Assembly: GCA_010093515.1 (NCBI GenBank)
Contig: MU001678.1
Coordinates: forward strand, 698,758 to 762,757
From: Lineolata rhizophorae
Taxonomy: Eukaryota; Ascomycota; Dothideomycetes; Lineolatales; Lineolataceae
Direction: 5' to 3'
DNA length: 64,000 bases
The number at the start of each line of letters is the position of its first letter. Within the stretch, counting starts at the first letter, position 1. Of the stretch, positions 11,266 to 21,978 are shown one piece after another. The position numbers and the translations under genes are program-made. Under the pieces are notes generated by a model that was not told the origin of the DNA, did not search any database, and was given only the letters and a program-made list of their open reading frames with translations.

Positions 11266-12924
11266 TCATAAGACCTTGCGCTTCACTTCAGGAATTTTTG
11301 CCCGTTCCTCGCTGTTGCCTTTGAACACGCTGCGAAGTTGCTTCCACAAGAAAATCAGCAATGAAACAGCAAGGAGTCCCAGAAGCACCACATCAACAAT
11401 ATGTATAGCCCACCAAATGTGTTGCACCCCAACTGCACAGTACTCAAACTCCACCCTCCACTCCCCCTTCTCCCCTAAGCATTCATCAAACCACGCGCTC
11501 AACAGACCAGCATGCCCACCGTAACTACCCATCATACTTCTGACCGTCACCTCCCTAACGCCAGGAATGCCGTCCCATCCCACTAACCCAGCCTTATTTG
11601 CTTCCTCCCACTTCAGCGCTTCCCATTCCGGTGCTACTCCGTTTTCACTGTACACTTCCTGTCTCACATGATGCCATACGTCGCACCCCTCGTGATCGTG
11701 TCCCGTCAGAATAACTCCATTCCGTCCCATACCCTTCGCCGGCGCTGCAGGATTACCACTCAGTCCAAACACGCCTTCCAGGACGCCCTTACTAGAGCCC
11801 TCGCTGAGGTGATTCTGCTCCCTAACTCCTCCCCCGTTGTATCCAGCGTGGTACGAAAAGAAAGGCGCGTCGACGCAAACGCCGGCGCGCTTATGCAGCG
11901 GTATGTGGGTAAGGAGGATCGTAAGGTGAGTGCGGTCCTCAACGGGGCGGGAGCGCGTGATGGCATCGTTGAGGAAGGCATAGGTGGCAGATTGGTGGTC
12001 TGGAGAGATTGTAGGGCCGTCGAGGTTCATCGAGTTGAGGACGAGGAGGTGGAGTTCAGGGGACTCGGGTTGCGTGTCAGGCGCAAAGGCCTCGACAGAA
12101 GACGTGTTGCTAGCGAGCTCGAACTTGATGTTCCAGTTCACGGGTCCGAAAACACGCTCGAATCGGTCAACGCGCTCTTTTGTTAAGTCACCCGAATATC
12201 CAACATCATGATTCCCAGCAATGTTGATCAACCAGTCTTCCCACCCTTTTTCCTGGCCCAAAACTTCCTTCCTCAGCTTCCCATCTTCGCCCTTAGCCAT
12301 CGCACTATCCGGCACCTTCCGCGTCCCCTTGAAAACTCTATTCCAAAACCTCCATCCTCGGCGCTCGAATTCCTCATCCGTGATCCACTGGCTCCCCAAC
12401 AGATCTCCCAGTACTGTCACATGCGTCGGCCGCGCCCACCAGTGTAGCGTCCGGTATATGTGGGCGAGGTAGTAGTCGTTCCCCAACAAATCGAGGCGCT
12501 TGCGAGCCGCGTAGAGCGCTCGCGGGACATCCGAACGGACGAGCTCGCGCGCGCCATGGCTCGCGGCGTCAAGCGCGTCCCGGATGCTTCCCGAACGCAG
12601 TATGCCATCCCATGCCTCCGGCACGCTAGGGAACGCGGGACCGGTCGGATTGGGTAGTGACGTGTCGCCTTCTAGCTGGGGATCGCCGAGCGAGAGGAGA
12701 CGAAAGGGTGCCGTGGTTGGCAGCGCATGTGATGCAGTGCACAGTGGCCCGCCATTCGAGTCCGAACCGTTGAGGGCTTCTATGCACCAATCCGGCGCGC
12801 GACGTGCTGGCCGAGGGAACGAGCAGCCATGGAATAGGGGGTATAGGTACAGGTATAGCGTCGCGGTTATACAGGGTGGAAAGAGGAGGCGGACGACGCG
12901 CGGCAGAAACTGGGAGCTCGACAT
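11266..12924 (-). CDS. TED1: Ted1/Cdc1-type ER metallophosphoesterase (PGAP5 family)
   Basis: Probable Mn2+-dependent phosphodiesterase that trims ethanolamine phosphate from GPI anchors in the ER, helping GPI proteins leave for the Golgi. Single exon of 552 aa from the chosen Met. Metallophosphoesterase motifs appear in order: SLGDPQLEG, VTVLGDLLGSQW, IAGNHDVGYSG, ILLTHIPLHKR and LTGHDHEGCDVWHH. There is one membrane segment near the N-terminus (VRLLFPPCITATLYLYLYPL) and one near the C-terminus (HIVDVVLLGLLAVSLLIFLW), so the catalytic part faces the ER lumen. The protein ends KRKVL, which fits a KxKxx ER-retrieval signal. The frame continues upstream to 13158, but I chose 12924. The 78 extra residues contain repeated non-coding motifs, and the membrane anchor starts right after the inner Met. 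Confidence 0.88.
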   Translation of the reverse strand: MSSSQFLPRVVRLLFPPCITATLYLYLYPLFHGCSFPRPARRAPDWCIEALNGSDSNGGPLCTASHALPTTAPFRLLSLGDPQLEGDTSLPNPTGPAFPSVPEAWDGILRSGSIRDALDAASHGARELVRSDVPRALYAARKRLDLLGNDYYLAHIYRTLHWWARPTHVTVLGDLLGSQWITDEEFERRGWRFWNRVFKGTRKVPDSAMAKGEDGKLRKEVLGQEKGWEDWLINIAGNHDVGYSGDLTKERVDRFERVFGPVNWNIKFELASNTSSVEAFAPDTQPESPELHLLVLNSMNLDGPTISPDHQSATYAFLNDAITRSRPVEDRTHLTILLTHIPLHKRAGVCVDAPFFSYHAGYNGGGVREQNHLSEGSSKGVLEGVFGLSGNPAAPAKGMGRNGVILTGHDHEGCDVWHHVRQEVYSENGVAPEWEALKWEEANKAGLVGWDGIPGVREVTVRSMMGSYGGHAGLLSAWFDECLGEKGEWRVEFEYCAVGVQHIWWAIHIVDVVLLGLLAVSLLIFLWKQLRSVFKGNSEERAKIPEVKRKVL

Positions 12925-13377
12925 AGATACATTGGCAGGCTGGGCGAAAGTTTTGCAAGCAAGAAGTTTGGAATTGGAAGCCGCGGGTGAGACGCTATCG
13001 CGAAGCGCGAGATCTAGCTGGCCCCCTCCCAAGGCGCTCCAGTACCTAAGGGATAGGGGTCTGGTTGGCCCAAGCGCAGCGGACAGCTTCTTGATTGGAC
13101 AAGAGCTAGCGTCTGGGGCCCTACCAAGGTAGACAATGCTTCCTACCAAGGTAGGCAAGTATTAGAGTTTGTCGCCATCCGAGTTTCTTCAGAATTTAGA
13201 CGGACCAGGTAAGACTGGTTGCACTCGGCGACTGAAGACGCGATTAGACTGTTTCCTTCATCAATCCCTAATATTCTTTATATATATTGGTTCTGTCATT
13301 TTGATACTCTGTTTTGATTATGCGCAGCATTCATTGCTCTCCCGGCGGATGCAAAGCGTTCCAATCTGCCCTCCGCA
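12925..13377. promoter_or_regulatory. Divergent promoter region, Ted1-like and methyltransferase genes
   Basis: This gap of about 450 bp between divergent starts should hold both promoters. It contains two copies of the hairpin-like CCTACCAAGGTAG at 13120–13132 and 13142–13154, and an AT-rich stretch at about 13268–13320 just before the methyltransferase start. Confidence 0.5.
13120..13154. repeat. Two copies of CCTACCAAGGTAG, 22 bp apart
   Basis: Each copy can fold CTACC against GGTAG with an AA centre. The spacing is 22 bp start to start, about two helix turns. The location upstream of both divergent genes suggests a paired binding site, but no known factor is assigned. Confidence 0.6.
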
Positions 13378-14134
13378 ATGATGGAGCCTAACTACACATC
13401 TCCCGAATACTGGAACGCTCGTTACTCCAAAGCTGAGGGCGACAAACCCACGCACGAGTGGTATCGCTCCTTTGAAAACCTCGAACCCTTCTTTGAACGA
13501 GAGCTGTTCTACCCCCGGGAAGCCAAATCTCATCCAAGAATCCTGCACCTAGGTTGCGGCGATAGTGTATGCCCAGAGGTGCAATATATTTTGAAGGAAA
13601 ACGAATGTTTGTACTAATTAGCGGCATTGGATCTCGACAGATTGTTCCCGTTGCTCTTGCAAGAAGGGGTTATACGAACCAACTATGCGTTGACTTCTCC
13701 TCTGTTGTGATTGAATTGATGGCCTCGCGATATGCCGACCAACACGGAATACAGTGGATGTGTGCCGATATTCGGAATATGGCGGACATTGGCGACAAGT
13801 CCATTGATGTTGCATTTGACAAAGGGGCCATGGACGCCATGATACATGGAAGTCTGAGGAATCCGCCAGATTCTGTGACAGAAAACACTGGCAGATACAT
13901 CAAAGAGGTATAAATAAAGCGCTCTTGAAACTGTTTCAGGCAAAATACTCAATTATACAGGTATTCCGCACCCTAAAAGACGATGGCGTATTTCTCTACG
14001 TCACCTTTCGACCGCCTGACTTTATCAAATCTCTTTTAAATCGAAACGACTTGTGGGACTTGAAGGAAGAACTGCTTTCTGAAGTCAACTCCCCTGCTGA
14101 CTATGTAGCGTTTGTTTTGAAAAAGAAGTTGTAA
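13378..14134 (+). CDS. SAM-dependent methyltransferase, METTL13/EEF1AKMT4-like
   Basis: Likely cytosolic class I methyltransferase; members of this family methylate lysines of proteins such as EF1A. Three exons, 13378–13566, 13641–13907 and 13961–14134, give 209 aa. The start shows the family signature SPEYWNARYSKAEGDKPTHEWY. Motif I is ILHLGCGDS, joined across intron 1 to IVPVALARRGY. Further motifs are DFSSVVIELM, the post-I aspartate in WMCADIRNM, and DVAFDKGAMDAMI, the DKG hallmark of this family. After intron 2 comes EVFRTLKDDGVFLYVTFRPP. The last intron is 53 nt with acceptor TATACAG. The C-terminus is short for the family, but nothing suggests a break. The substrate cannot be read from the sequence. 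Confidence 0.85.
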
Positions 14135-14549
14135 ATAGCCCTTTTACTTATTATAGAGGTTGTAATGTGCGTAGCAGCATGCTAAAAGGAAGAGATTGGA
14201 ACAGAGCATTTAAAGAAAGTAAAAGCTTTTTACCAGTTATATTTCGATTGTTTGAAAGTGGGGTTTAAATCAAGTTAGAAGCATAGTTGAACTCCCCCAA
14301 TATGGACCCAGTCGTGTTATAATGCCCTGAGACTATGATGAGCGTTGGGCAATGATAATTAGGTCAGCATTTTATAGAACTAGATGCAGATTACTGAGTC
14401 AGAATCACGTGAATTAGTGGTTGACATCCTGTATGAAAATATGGTATATACACGCTTTTCGAGCTAAGCGTAGGCGTGCTCGTATTAAGACATAATCCAT
14501 GGCTAGTGTTGTTCGTAGCGATCGTAGAGCATTTCGATTACCGGCATGC
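14135..14549. other. Convergent intergenic region
   Basis: AT-rich stretch between the 3' ends of the methyltransferase and peptidase genes. It presumably carries both 3' UTRs. I see no gene, RNA or repeat in it. Confidence 0.5.
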
Positions 14550-17025
14550 TTAAGTCTTGATAATATCCGCGGCTCTGTGGATGGCCATTGCAGTTTTGGA
14601 CACCCACTCGGAAGCCAAATCAAAATTGCCTGCTTCAACGGCTTCTGTGATACCGGGATACGTGACAGGCGCATAACCTGTATAGAAAAGTCAGCATAAT
14701 TGTATCAGCGGAAACTATTGTCCTAGGACGAAACCACATGCCTGTATCAATCCCTGGCGCCATCACCACGTGCTTATAAAACTGTCTATCGGGGAGCCCG
14801 CCCACGGAGACCAGCCCGCGCTGCCAATCCCGATATTTGTGATTGACGACCGCAAGAAGGTTCATATCGGCCATCTCCATTGCCTGGGTTTCCAACGCCT
14901 TCACCTCAGAAACCCTGCCGTCGAACTCGTCGATAGCGTCAGATAGCTCCCCCAAGTCGAGAGTGCCATTTGCAGCCTCAACAGTCTCCATCAAGTCGTC
15001 GAAAAAGTTGTGCATTTGCTCTGCGTAATTTTGCAAGTCCGCGGGGATCAGATCATCGGAGGCCATATGGTACGTTAGAAGCGCGAGATATTGGCCGATG
15101 GCTTTGTGAACAGTGAATTCGGGGTCGCCGAACGTGGACATCCAGTGATAAGAATCATAGTTGCTGTGGTAGTGGTAGAACGGATCGAGAGCGCCGCCCC
15201 CAGCGCCGATGTCAATCTACACGTCATTAGTTTAAACTAATTTCGAGCGGCCGATGATTAAAAGATCTTACCGAACCAATGCCGTTATGTAAGAACGCAG
15301 TATAGTCGCTACCGCTGCCGAGAACGCTAAGGTCGCCCTCCGTTTCTTCATACCACGCGTCGTAGAGTGTAGTATTCAACACTCCTCCATTCGTGTAGGT
15401 CGTTCCTGAGGGGTAGATGACTTTCTTCATAAGTTCTGTAGCAATGCTGTACATTTCCGGGCTCGCAGCAAACTCGGGTCGGGGTCCGGAGCAGGCAATA
15501 TCGACGTTGAGATATGACACTGCCGTCTCGACGAGCCACGGAATGTACTCCTCCACCCACTCAGTCGACCCGATCAGCCCATACTCCTCGCCATCCCATG
15601 AACAGAGCACAATGTTGCGTTTCGGCTGCCAGCCGACTTGCAGCAGTCTGCCCAATGCCTTCGACATCTCTACCAAAACCGCCGATCCAGAGTTAGGGTC
15701 GGCAGCTCCACCAATGATCCAAGCGTCGCGGTGATTGCCGACAACGATAGTCTCGTCGCTGTTGGTTCCGTTGATAATTCCGATGGCATCCCAAATATCG
15801 GTCGTAGCATCTTCCATGACGTTCGACATGGATATGACTGCCCCAGGAGCTGGCCCAGTGCTGTACGTAACGTTCAAGGCACCGATCCAATTGCTCCTGT
15901 TCACTTGCTCGCCGGTAAAACCGTAGCCATCGAGAGCGGAAAGGAGGGGAAGGGCCTCAGTATACGATATGGGCAAAGACGGGATTCCCGGAAGCACTTC
16001 AGAGCCATCTGTGCGCGGCGAATCCGCTTTTGATGGGTACCCAGGCGTTGTCGGATCCCCGGGATATGTGGAAAGGAACTCAACAGATCCGCGTTGGACG
16101 TAAGTTGGGTTCATAGCCGGACCGTCTGGTGAGCGTTAGCGGACAGGACGCCACATCAAAAGGAACTTAGAATGTGATAGATGGTCGTAGTAGCCCAGCT
16201 TTTCACAGAACGGGTTTGTCTAAGAGCCCGACTCGGACTTTGAGACGTGAATTGAACTTACCAGGGTAAGGAGCATATCCGTTTTCGATGGTCAAGTTCC
16301 CGCTATCACCAGGATCACTGAAAAGGACGGCCCCAATCATTCCGTAGGCTTCCGCATTTTTTACCTTCAGCCCTCTAAAGGCGCCACCGTACATTGCCAG
16401 TGCAATCTTGCCTTCCAAATCCACGCCGAGCTCCACCAGACGCTCAAAATCAACTTGTTGACCTCGCCTGAAGCGAAATTAGCATAGGCGACAAAGTCAA
16501 TAGCCTATGGAGTGGCTGAACGTACCCAACGTAGACGTATTCCGCAGTAGCATTTCCCGTTTTTGAGTACCCATGGAAAGTCGGGATTCTATTATCCCAC
16601 GTCGTAGTTGGATCTTCTGGCAACTGAGCCTCTTCCAGCGATGCCGTGAACGTACTCCCATTCGGGTATGTAAGGGACAGAGAATGGCTGACTGGATAGT
16701 TCAAATAGACATTATACGTGGCCAATGAGGAAGGGATTCCATTCTCAGACCATCGGTCAGCCGTCCACTGCGCCATCCCGCGGTTGCGGCCGGCGACATG
16801 ATCATCATGAGTGTAATAGTACGACCAGTCGCTAATGGAGTTGTTGTCGAAGGAATTGACAAGGATCGCCTCCGCGTCCGTGAGAACGGGAGGGAAATCC
16901 ACGGTTTGACGCGGCTTAAGCGTATGCCCGTCAACGTGTCTCCGGGTGAGATGCTCACGTTGGCAGGCGTCGACGCCGTTCAAGGCGAGCGCCGTGGCAG
17001 CAAGAAATAGCCCAAAGCGCGCCAT
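14550..17025 (-). CDS. Secreted M28 metallopeptidase, glutamate carboxypeptidase II-like
   Basis: Probable secreted zinc exopeptidase of family M28B, with the transferrin-receptor-like dimerisation domain at its end. Five exons fit in phase: 17025–16526, 16467–16262, 16125–15272, 15216–14742 and 14677–14550, giving 720 aa. It starts with a signal peptide (MARFGLFLAATALALNGVDA). A protease-associated region follows (KIALAMYGGAFRGLKVKNAE). Zinc and catalytic motifs are VVGNHRDAWIIGGADPNSG-like (read as GNHRDAW, then ADPNSG), SWDGEEYGLIGS with the catalytic Glu pair, YLNVDIACSGP, and FYHYHSNYDSYHWM with the last zinc His. The final intron starts with GC, not GT: only the join GATACAG|GTTATGCG keeps the family motif DTGYAPVTYPGI in frame. 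Confidence 0.92.
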
Positions 17026-18369
17026 GATTGATTGTTCGCAATGCCCTCCAATGCCTTGGCAGCAATGGCTTGTACCTCGTTAGCAGGTTAAGCCATTATT
17101 TATACCAACCGGGTTCCAATCAGTCCGTAGGTGAAGCGGGCGACACCGCGGCCTCGGGAAACAGGATCTGCAGGGCGCAGATACTATCCATGCTGCGGCA
17201 CAATATATTCCGCTGTCGGGCAACCCACATCGCAAAGGTTGCCGTCATCGAACGGTGATCTCCTGGTGGAACGCTGCATTGTGCGAGTAGATCCATGACC
17301 GGTTAGGCTTGGCAGTGACTTGGCATCGAGTTACACCTGCCCGATTAATGTATTTGTGGGGAAAAGTGAACCGTTAGGTGGGGGAAAGCCGCGGAAGCGC
17401 TAGAAGCAACGAAACCGCCAGGCACGCGATTCGACGTGGTGTCGGATTCCATGCGCTCTAGCAAAGCTGTATGGAATTGCGGATGTTGCGGTAAGTGACC
17501 TAGGAGTGTCAAATGAACTTTGGAAATACGTTTCAAGTGAATTGCTGTCTTTATTGGCTGTAATGGCTATAGCCGAGCCGAACCAGGTTCGCGAGATGAG
17601 CAAATCAGAGCGGACAAGCTTCCTTTCTCTGGCAAATCAGATACAGGTTGGGGAACCCGCAGGCCGTTCGCCTTTGGACGCCTAACTGGATAGGACTTGA
17701 CTATCCCCCATTCCGTCTGCAGAGAAGGACACCGGACAGAACTTGACTGCACTCCGAGGGTTGTACTCCGAGGACTGTCCTCCGAGCCCTCTCAAAAAAA
17801 TCCCCTATCTCGTCTGGAGATAGCAGGCCAGGAAAGCATTGATAACCCTTCGTATTCTCGACCTCATCGTCAGCAAACAAGGGGTAGTGATCCCACGTCC
17901 TAACCTTCGGACAGCCTGACCAAAAACCCTGGATCCGGAGCGTGAACTAGTGAGCTAACCTCACAGCTTTTGTATTGGGCCATTGAAAAATAATACAAGG
18001 AAAGAACATAATTCGCGCAGGCAAATCCTTGACGCTAACTTAAGAGCGTAGGACAAGCCGTGGAAAGATTCAGGCAATGCGCATTCCCGTGTAGAGAAGC
18101 GTACTCGGTCACGCCACCAATCATCTGGAAGCCGCGATAGCCGGATACTACTCCGGCGGAGCCGCAGAGTACATCCATAGCCAAACACCAAATGCCGAAC
18201 ACAATAGGAAACAGACTTATCCCATCGATTACAAATCCAATAGAAAACAACCATCATGCAATGAAGAGAAACCCGTAGAGCAAATTTTCTACGCTTTTGG
18301 ACTTAAGAGAGACCCTAGCACGCTGCCGGAATTTACCTACAAAAGACCATTCCGCCGCGACCAGTTCTC
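17026..18369. promoter_or_regulatory. Upstream region of the peptidase gene and 3' region of the b561 gene
   Basis: A gap of 1.34 kb. The right part must contain the 3' UTR of the DOMON–b561 gene and the left part the promoter of the peptidase. A short cluster at about 17750–17795 has three spaced copies of CTCCGAG. I see no coding or RNA feature. Confidence 0.45.
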
Positions 18370-20034
18370 TCAGATCATCGACCTAGGCTCCTGCGCAGGC
18401 CCCGTGTTATAGGGCGGCGGGTCCTGGCTCGGAACCCTATTCAGCGCAATGTCGCTCTGGCTAGACGTCGACCTATGGCCAGCCCCAAGGCCAAACCGCG
18501 ACGCCAGTCCGCCGCCGAACGAACTGGAGCCGCCCGCAGGCTCGCCGGGCCCGCCGTACGGCGGCGGCACGCCCACCGGTCCGCCAGGCACGCCGGGCGC
18601 GCCCATGTAGCGCGCCTTGCGCGCCTTCTTGCGGCGCTGCAGGAACAACACGCCGCCCACGATGAGCAGCATGGCGACGACAACGATGCAGTAGGTGATG
18701 ACGCGGCGGTTGGAGCCGGCAAATCTGAAGCCGATGGCGCCGTTGACGAGGCCCATGACTAGGATGCCAGGGCCGCAGTAGAGGTGGATTTTGCCGAGGA
18801 TGGTCGGGCGCTGGTGTTTCTTGTAGAGGAGGTGGTGGACGAAGCCGAGGCCCCATTGAATGAAGAGGAGCACGAAGACGATGAGGCCGTAGACTTGGTG
18901 GCCGGAGCTGAAGGATTTGGACTGCGGAGGTTGCTTGGTTAGAAGAGTAGTTTAGGGGTGCAAGAGGGAATTTCTTACCTTGTTGTATAGCTTGCTGATC
19001 CAGATGCCCACGCCCACTCCAGCACAAACGACCAAGAGAGCGATGCCCTGGAAAATCCCGTGCAGCATGACCCGGTCCAGCACGCGCAGGATTAGGACGC
19101 CAATCGGAAACAATACGACGAAGGAGCCGCACATAACGAGGGCATGGAAGCGGCTCGGCAGCTCAGCCTTGTCATCCTCCTTCAGGCTTGTGCCAATGTT
19201 GTTTGTATCCAGCGTATCCTCCAACGTCGGCACCGTCGCATCGTCATCGTCCGTAGTCGCAGCCTTGAGGTCGAGCTTGAACTTTCCGTACGCGGAGTGT
19301 CTCCGAATCCCCGCGCTACTTGAGCCGCTGTTGATGGCGAAGCCCGACGGGCCGAACGCAAATATGAAGGGAAATTCGGTCGAGTCGAGGTCGAGCTTGC
19401 CGCTGTCGGCGCAGGACTTGCAGCGGCCGTTGATGACATAGCTCCCGTTGATGATCTCGCTGCCGTCAAGGAGCTCGAAATCAATGTTCGAGTCGTACGA
19501 TGGCTCGTTGTGGCCCGTCGCCCTACGGACAGACAAGGTAATATCTAAAGTACGGCGTAAGTCAGCTGGTGATGCTGCGCGCGCTTGGCAGCCTGGTAGG
19601 CTCACCGTCATCATCTCCGTCAGCGTACGCAATGAACATCATCGAACCCGCCATCTGGTTGCCGGTGCCGACGGCCATCCAGGAATACATAGACGGCCCC
19701 ATCATCTTGAACCACATGTCTCCGCTGTCCCTCCCGACGGTAAGCGCAAACGTGAAGTTGGCCCAGTTGTCCTCATCGTAATCACTGGCCTTGTAAAGGA
19801 AGGTCGACACCGGCGCAGTGGAGTTGTCATCGTCATCCTGACGGCCGACGATTCCCGAACTTGCGTCGGCCGCCCATGCTATGCTCGTCGCATCTGTAGC
19901 TCATAACATTGTCAGTGTGGATTCATATGACCACGGTACAAATCGGATCGTCGGCGGAGAAGACGCGACGCACGGAAGCAAGGAGCTAACGCACAGACAA
20001 AGAGCAGCACTAAGCTGCGGATGAAGCCAAGCAT
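18370..20034 (-). CDS. DOMON–cytochrome b561 membrane protein
   Basis: Predicted secretory-pathway or plasma-membrane redox protein: an extracellular haem-binding DOMON domain (cellobiose dehydrogenase cytochrome-like) joined to a five-helix b561/ferric-reductase-like domain. Four exons fit in phase: 20034–19995, 19893–19606, 19544–18979 and 18921–18370, giving 481 aa. Exon 1 is only 40 nt and encodes most of the signal peptide (MLGFIRSLVLLFV). DOMON features include GDMWFKMMGPSMYSWMAVG and a Met a few residues on, in NQMAGSMMFIAY. The helices start near FHALVMCGSFVVLFPIGVL, MLHGIFQGIALLVV, GHQVYGLIVFVLLFIQWG, KIHLYCGPGILVMGLVNG and VITYCIVVVAMLLIVGG; histidines at the helix edges could bind haem. 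The tail is cytosolic, Gly/Pro-rich, with PPPYNTGP. Confidence 0.87.
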
Positions 20035-21978
20035 GTTGGCGTGTTTCGATGAGAACGGAGCCTTCTCGATAGGGAACTCCAAAAGAAGCCACAGATGAAG
20101 AAAGGAGAAGGTAACGAGAGTCTGCGTGTGCCCGATGGAAACATTAAAGCGTGGAGCGAAAAACGGGTTGGGGGAGCGACTCAGCTTTTCGGGTGTTTCA
20201 TTCAGCGCTGACTCCAGAGGGGACGCTAACAAGGCCGCCTTCAGGGGCGCTACGCGTTGGCGAGCTACTATTTCAAGGTGCTTTGCCGCCCGGACGGCCA
20301 TTCAGCACCGCGGGCGCTTCCCCAGCTGAGGCTGTGTTCGCGGGGGGCTGGGGCCTTGCTGACGTTTGGACCGGCAATGATTGGCTGGTCCACTGCGCAT
20401 AATAGTCGCCCATTTGCTTGTTCTTTGGAATCTAGTATACGTCCGTGACGATGTACTCCGTACGATGCTGGAATAGTCGAGTACACGTCGGATGGAGTTC
20501 AAGCTACTACGTAGGCTCCAGAAGGATGCATTTTAGGATATTGGTAAATCGAGAGTCATGTTGTTGAACTGCAAAAAGCAATTCAATGCGATCATTCATA
20601 GGTCTGCTCCACACTTCTCGACCGGAATGTATTTATTCTTTGGACCTATACGGAGTAGTCGGAGACTAACGAACCCCGGTAAATGTCAGTACACTCCATT
20701 TTAGTGGAGACATTCCCTGAAGTTGCATGTACTTCGACAACGCCATCTGAAATCCCTATTACCCAGGGAGAACCTAGGACCATGTTCTTCTTTGCCCTTT
20801 CTACGCCGAATTAGTCCTGAGGTCGATGTTTGTCTACTATATTATCTTTTGGACAATTTTCAAAAAGTGGCCCTACACGTACACCCTTATCCATGGGTAT
20901 ACCAAGAACGCGGGGGTGTGTACCTAGGGAAAAGGGGTGTACATTTTCGGAATAGGGCCACTCTTTTCAATTTTCGACATCTCTGTTCGAGCGTTAACGT
21001 AGACTGTCTTGCCGATTCAGCGGGTGCGTCTACGACCTGCGGATTGAATAGCCGCGTCAACTAGGATTGGATCAAAGGCACGGGCTCCGCACCGCTTCGA
21101 ATACATCTACAGATATCATCATGAAGCGCACATGGCCAAGATCTGGTGCAAGTTGTTGGAGCGCATTAGCCGGTCGGGGTAACGGTCCTCGTTAACTCCG
21201 TCCTCCGTCCAACTGGTCAGTTGTCTACTACGTAAGCAATGCCCTAAGCGCGGAATTATTCGCGTGGCCGCCGTTTGTACCCAGTTATCCGCCACGCGCA
21301 ACTCGCGTGGGATCTCCACCGCTGAGGTTCTTGGGGAGCAAGTGCAGGCACAAGGCACGGAAAGTCGCGGACAAGCTTGCATCCGCCTCGTATAGTCAGC
21401 ACCCCAGATTTCGCCATGTCTGGGCCCGGCCCTCCGGTGAATCGGTGTAGGCTCCGGCCGATATGGAAGCGCCGGCTCGTGAGCATCTGCGATCGAGGAC
21501 GTGCAACTATTGGAGGGTTCGCGGGCCTACGGACCATGCGACAGCCCAGCGGCCCTTGGTGTCGCGTTCCAGCGCCTTAGATTCGCCCGCGCATCTCCCA
21601 CATTGACTCACAGGGACGGTCTGTTGCGTGCGAACGGGCGCTTTTGTTGCTGCTTACAGATCGCCTTTTTGGACCCGATGGATTTGCACGTGATGCACCT
21701 TGGCTAGGGGGGGTGCGTCATTGCCTTTATCAGATTTGGGAGAGCCCCTCCGGTCCCTCTTTTCAAAGGAAGGGGAGTCGATTTCGCGCGAGGTCTTTAT
21801 GTTTTCATTGAGTGCGCAGCGCATTGACTCAATCCGTCCCTCCTGAAAGCCTCGTCCCACACTCCTCACCAAACGGGTCCATCCTGCCGTCGATAGTGAG
21901 GACAAACCGGCCAGCCCTCCCCAACGCCCTCCGCGCCCGCGATTGCGCGATCGCATCCGCGCAGCCCACTCCCCCAAC
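20035..21978. promoter_or_regulatory. Long divergent upstream region (b561 gene and Zn2Cys6 regulator)
   Basis: Nearly 2 kb without a supported gene between two divergent starts. The middle (about 20,400–21,060) is AT-richer and carries an imperfect inverted repeat (listed separately) plus TACGGAGTA-like words. Such a long upstream region is common for fungal regulator genes. Confidence 0.45.
20855..20976. repeat. Imperfect inverted repeat, about 35-bp arms
   Basis: The left arm (about 20855–20890) contains AAAAGTGGCCCTA and GTACACCC. The right arm (about 20931–20976) contains their complements, GGGTGTAC and TAGGGCCACT followed by TTTT. The loop is about 40 bp. It could be a relic of a small terminal-inverted-repeat element or an RNA/DNA hairpin. 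No target-site duplication was identified. Confidence 0.5.

Noticed and set aside
12925-13158. 78-residue N-terminal extension of the Ted1-like protein
   Set aside because: It runs through the repeated CTACC/GGTAG motifs and lacks any targeting feature, while the membrane anchor starts right after the inner Met at 12924.
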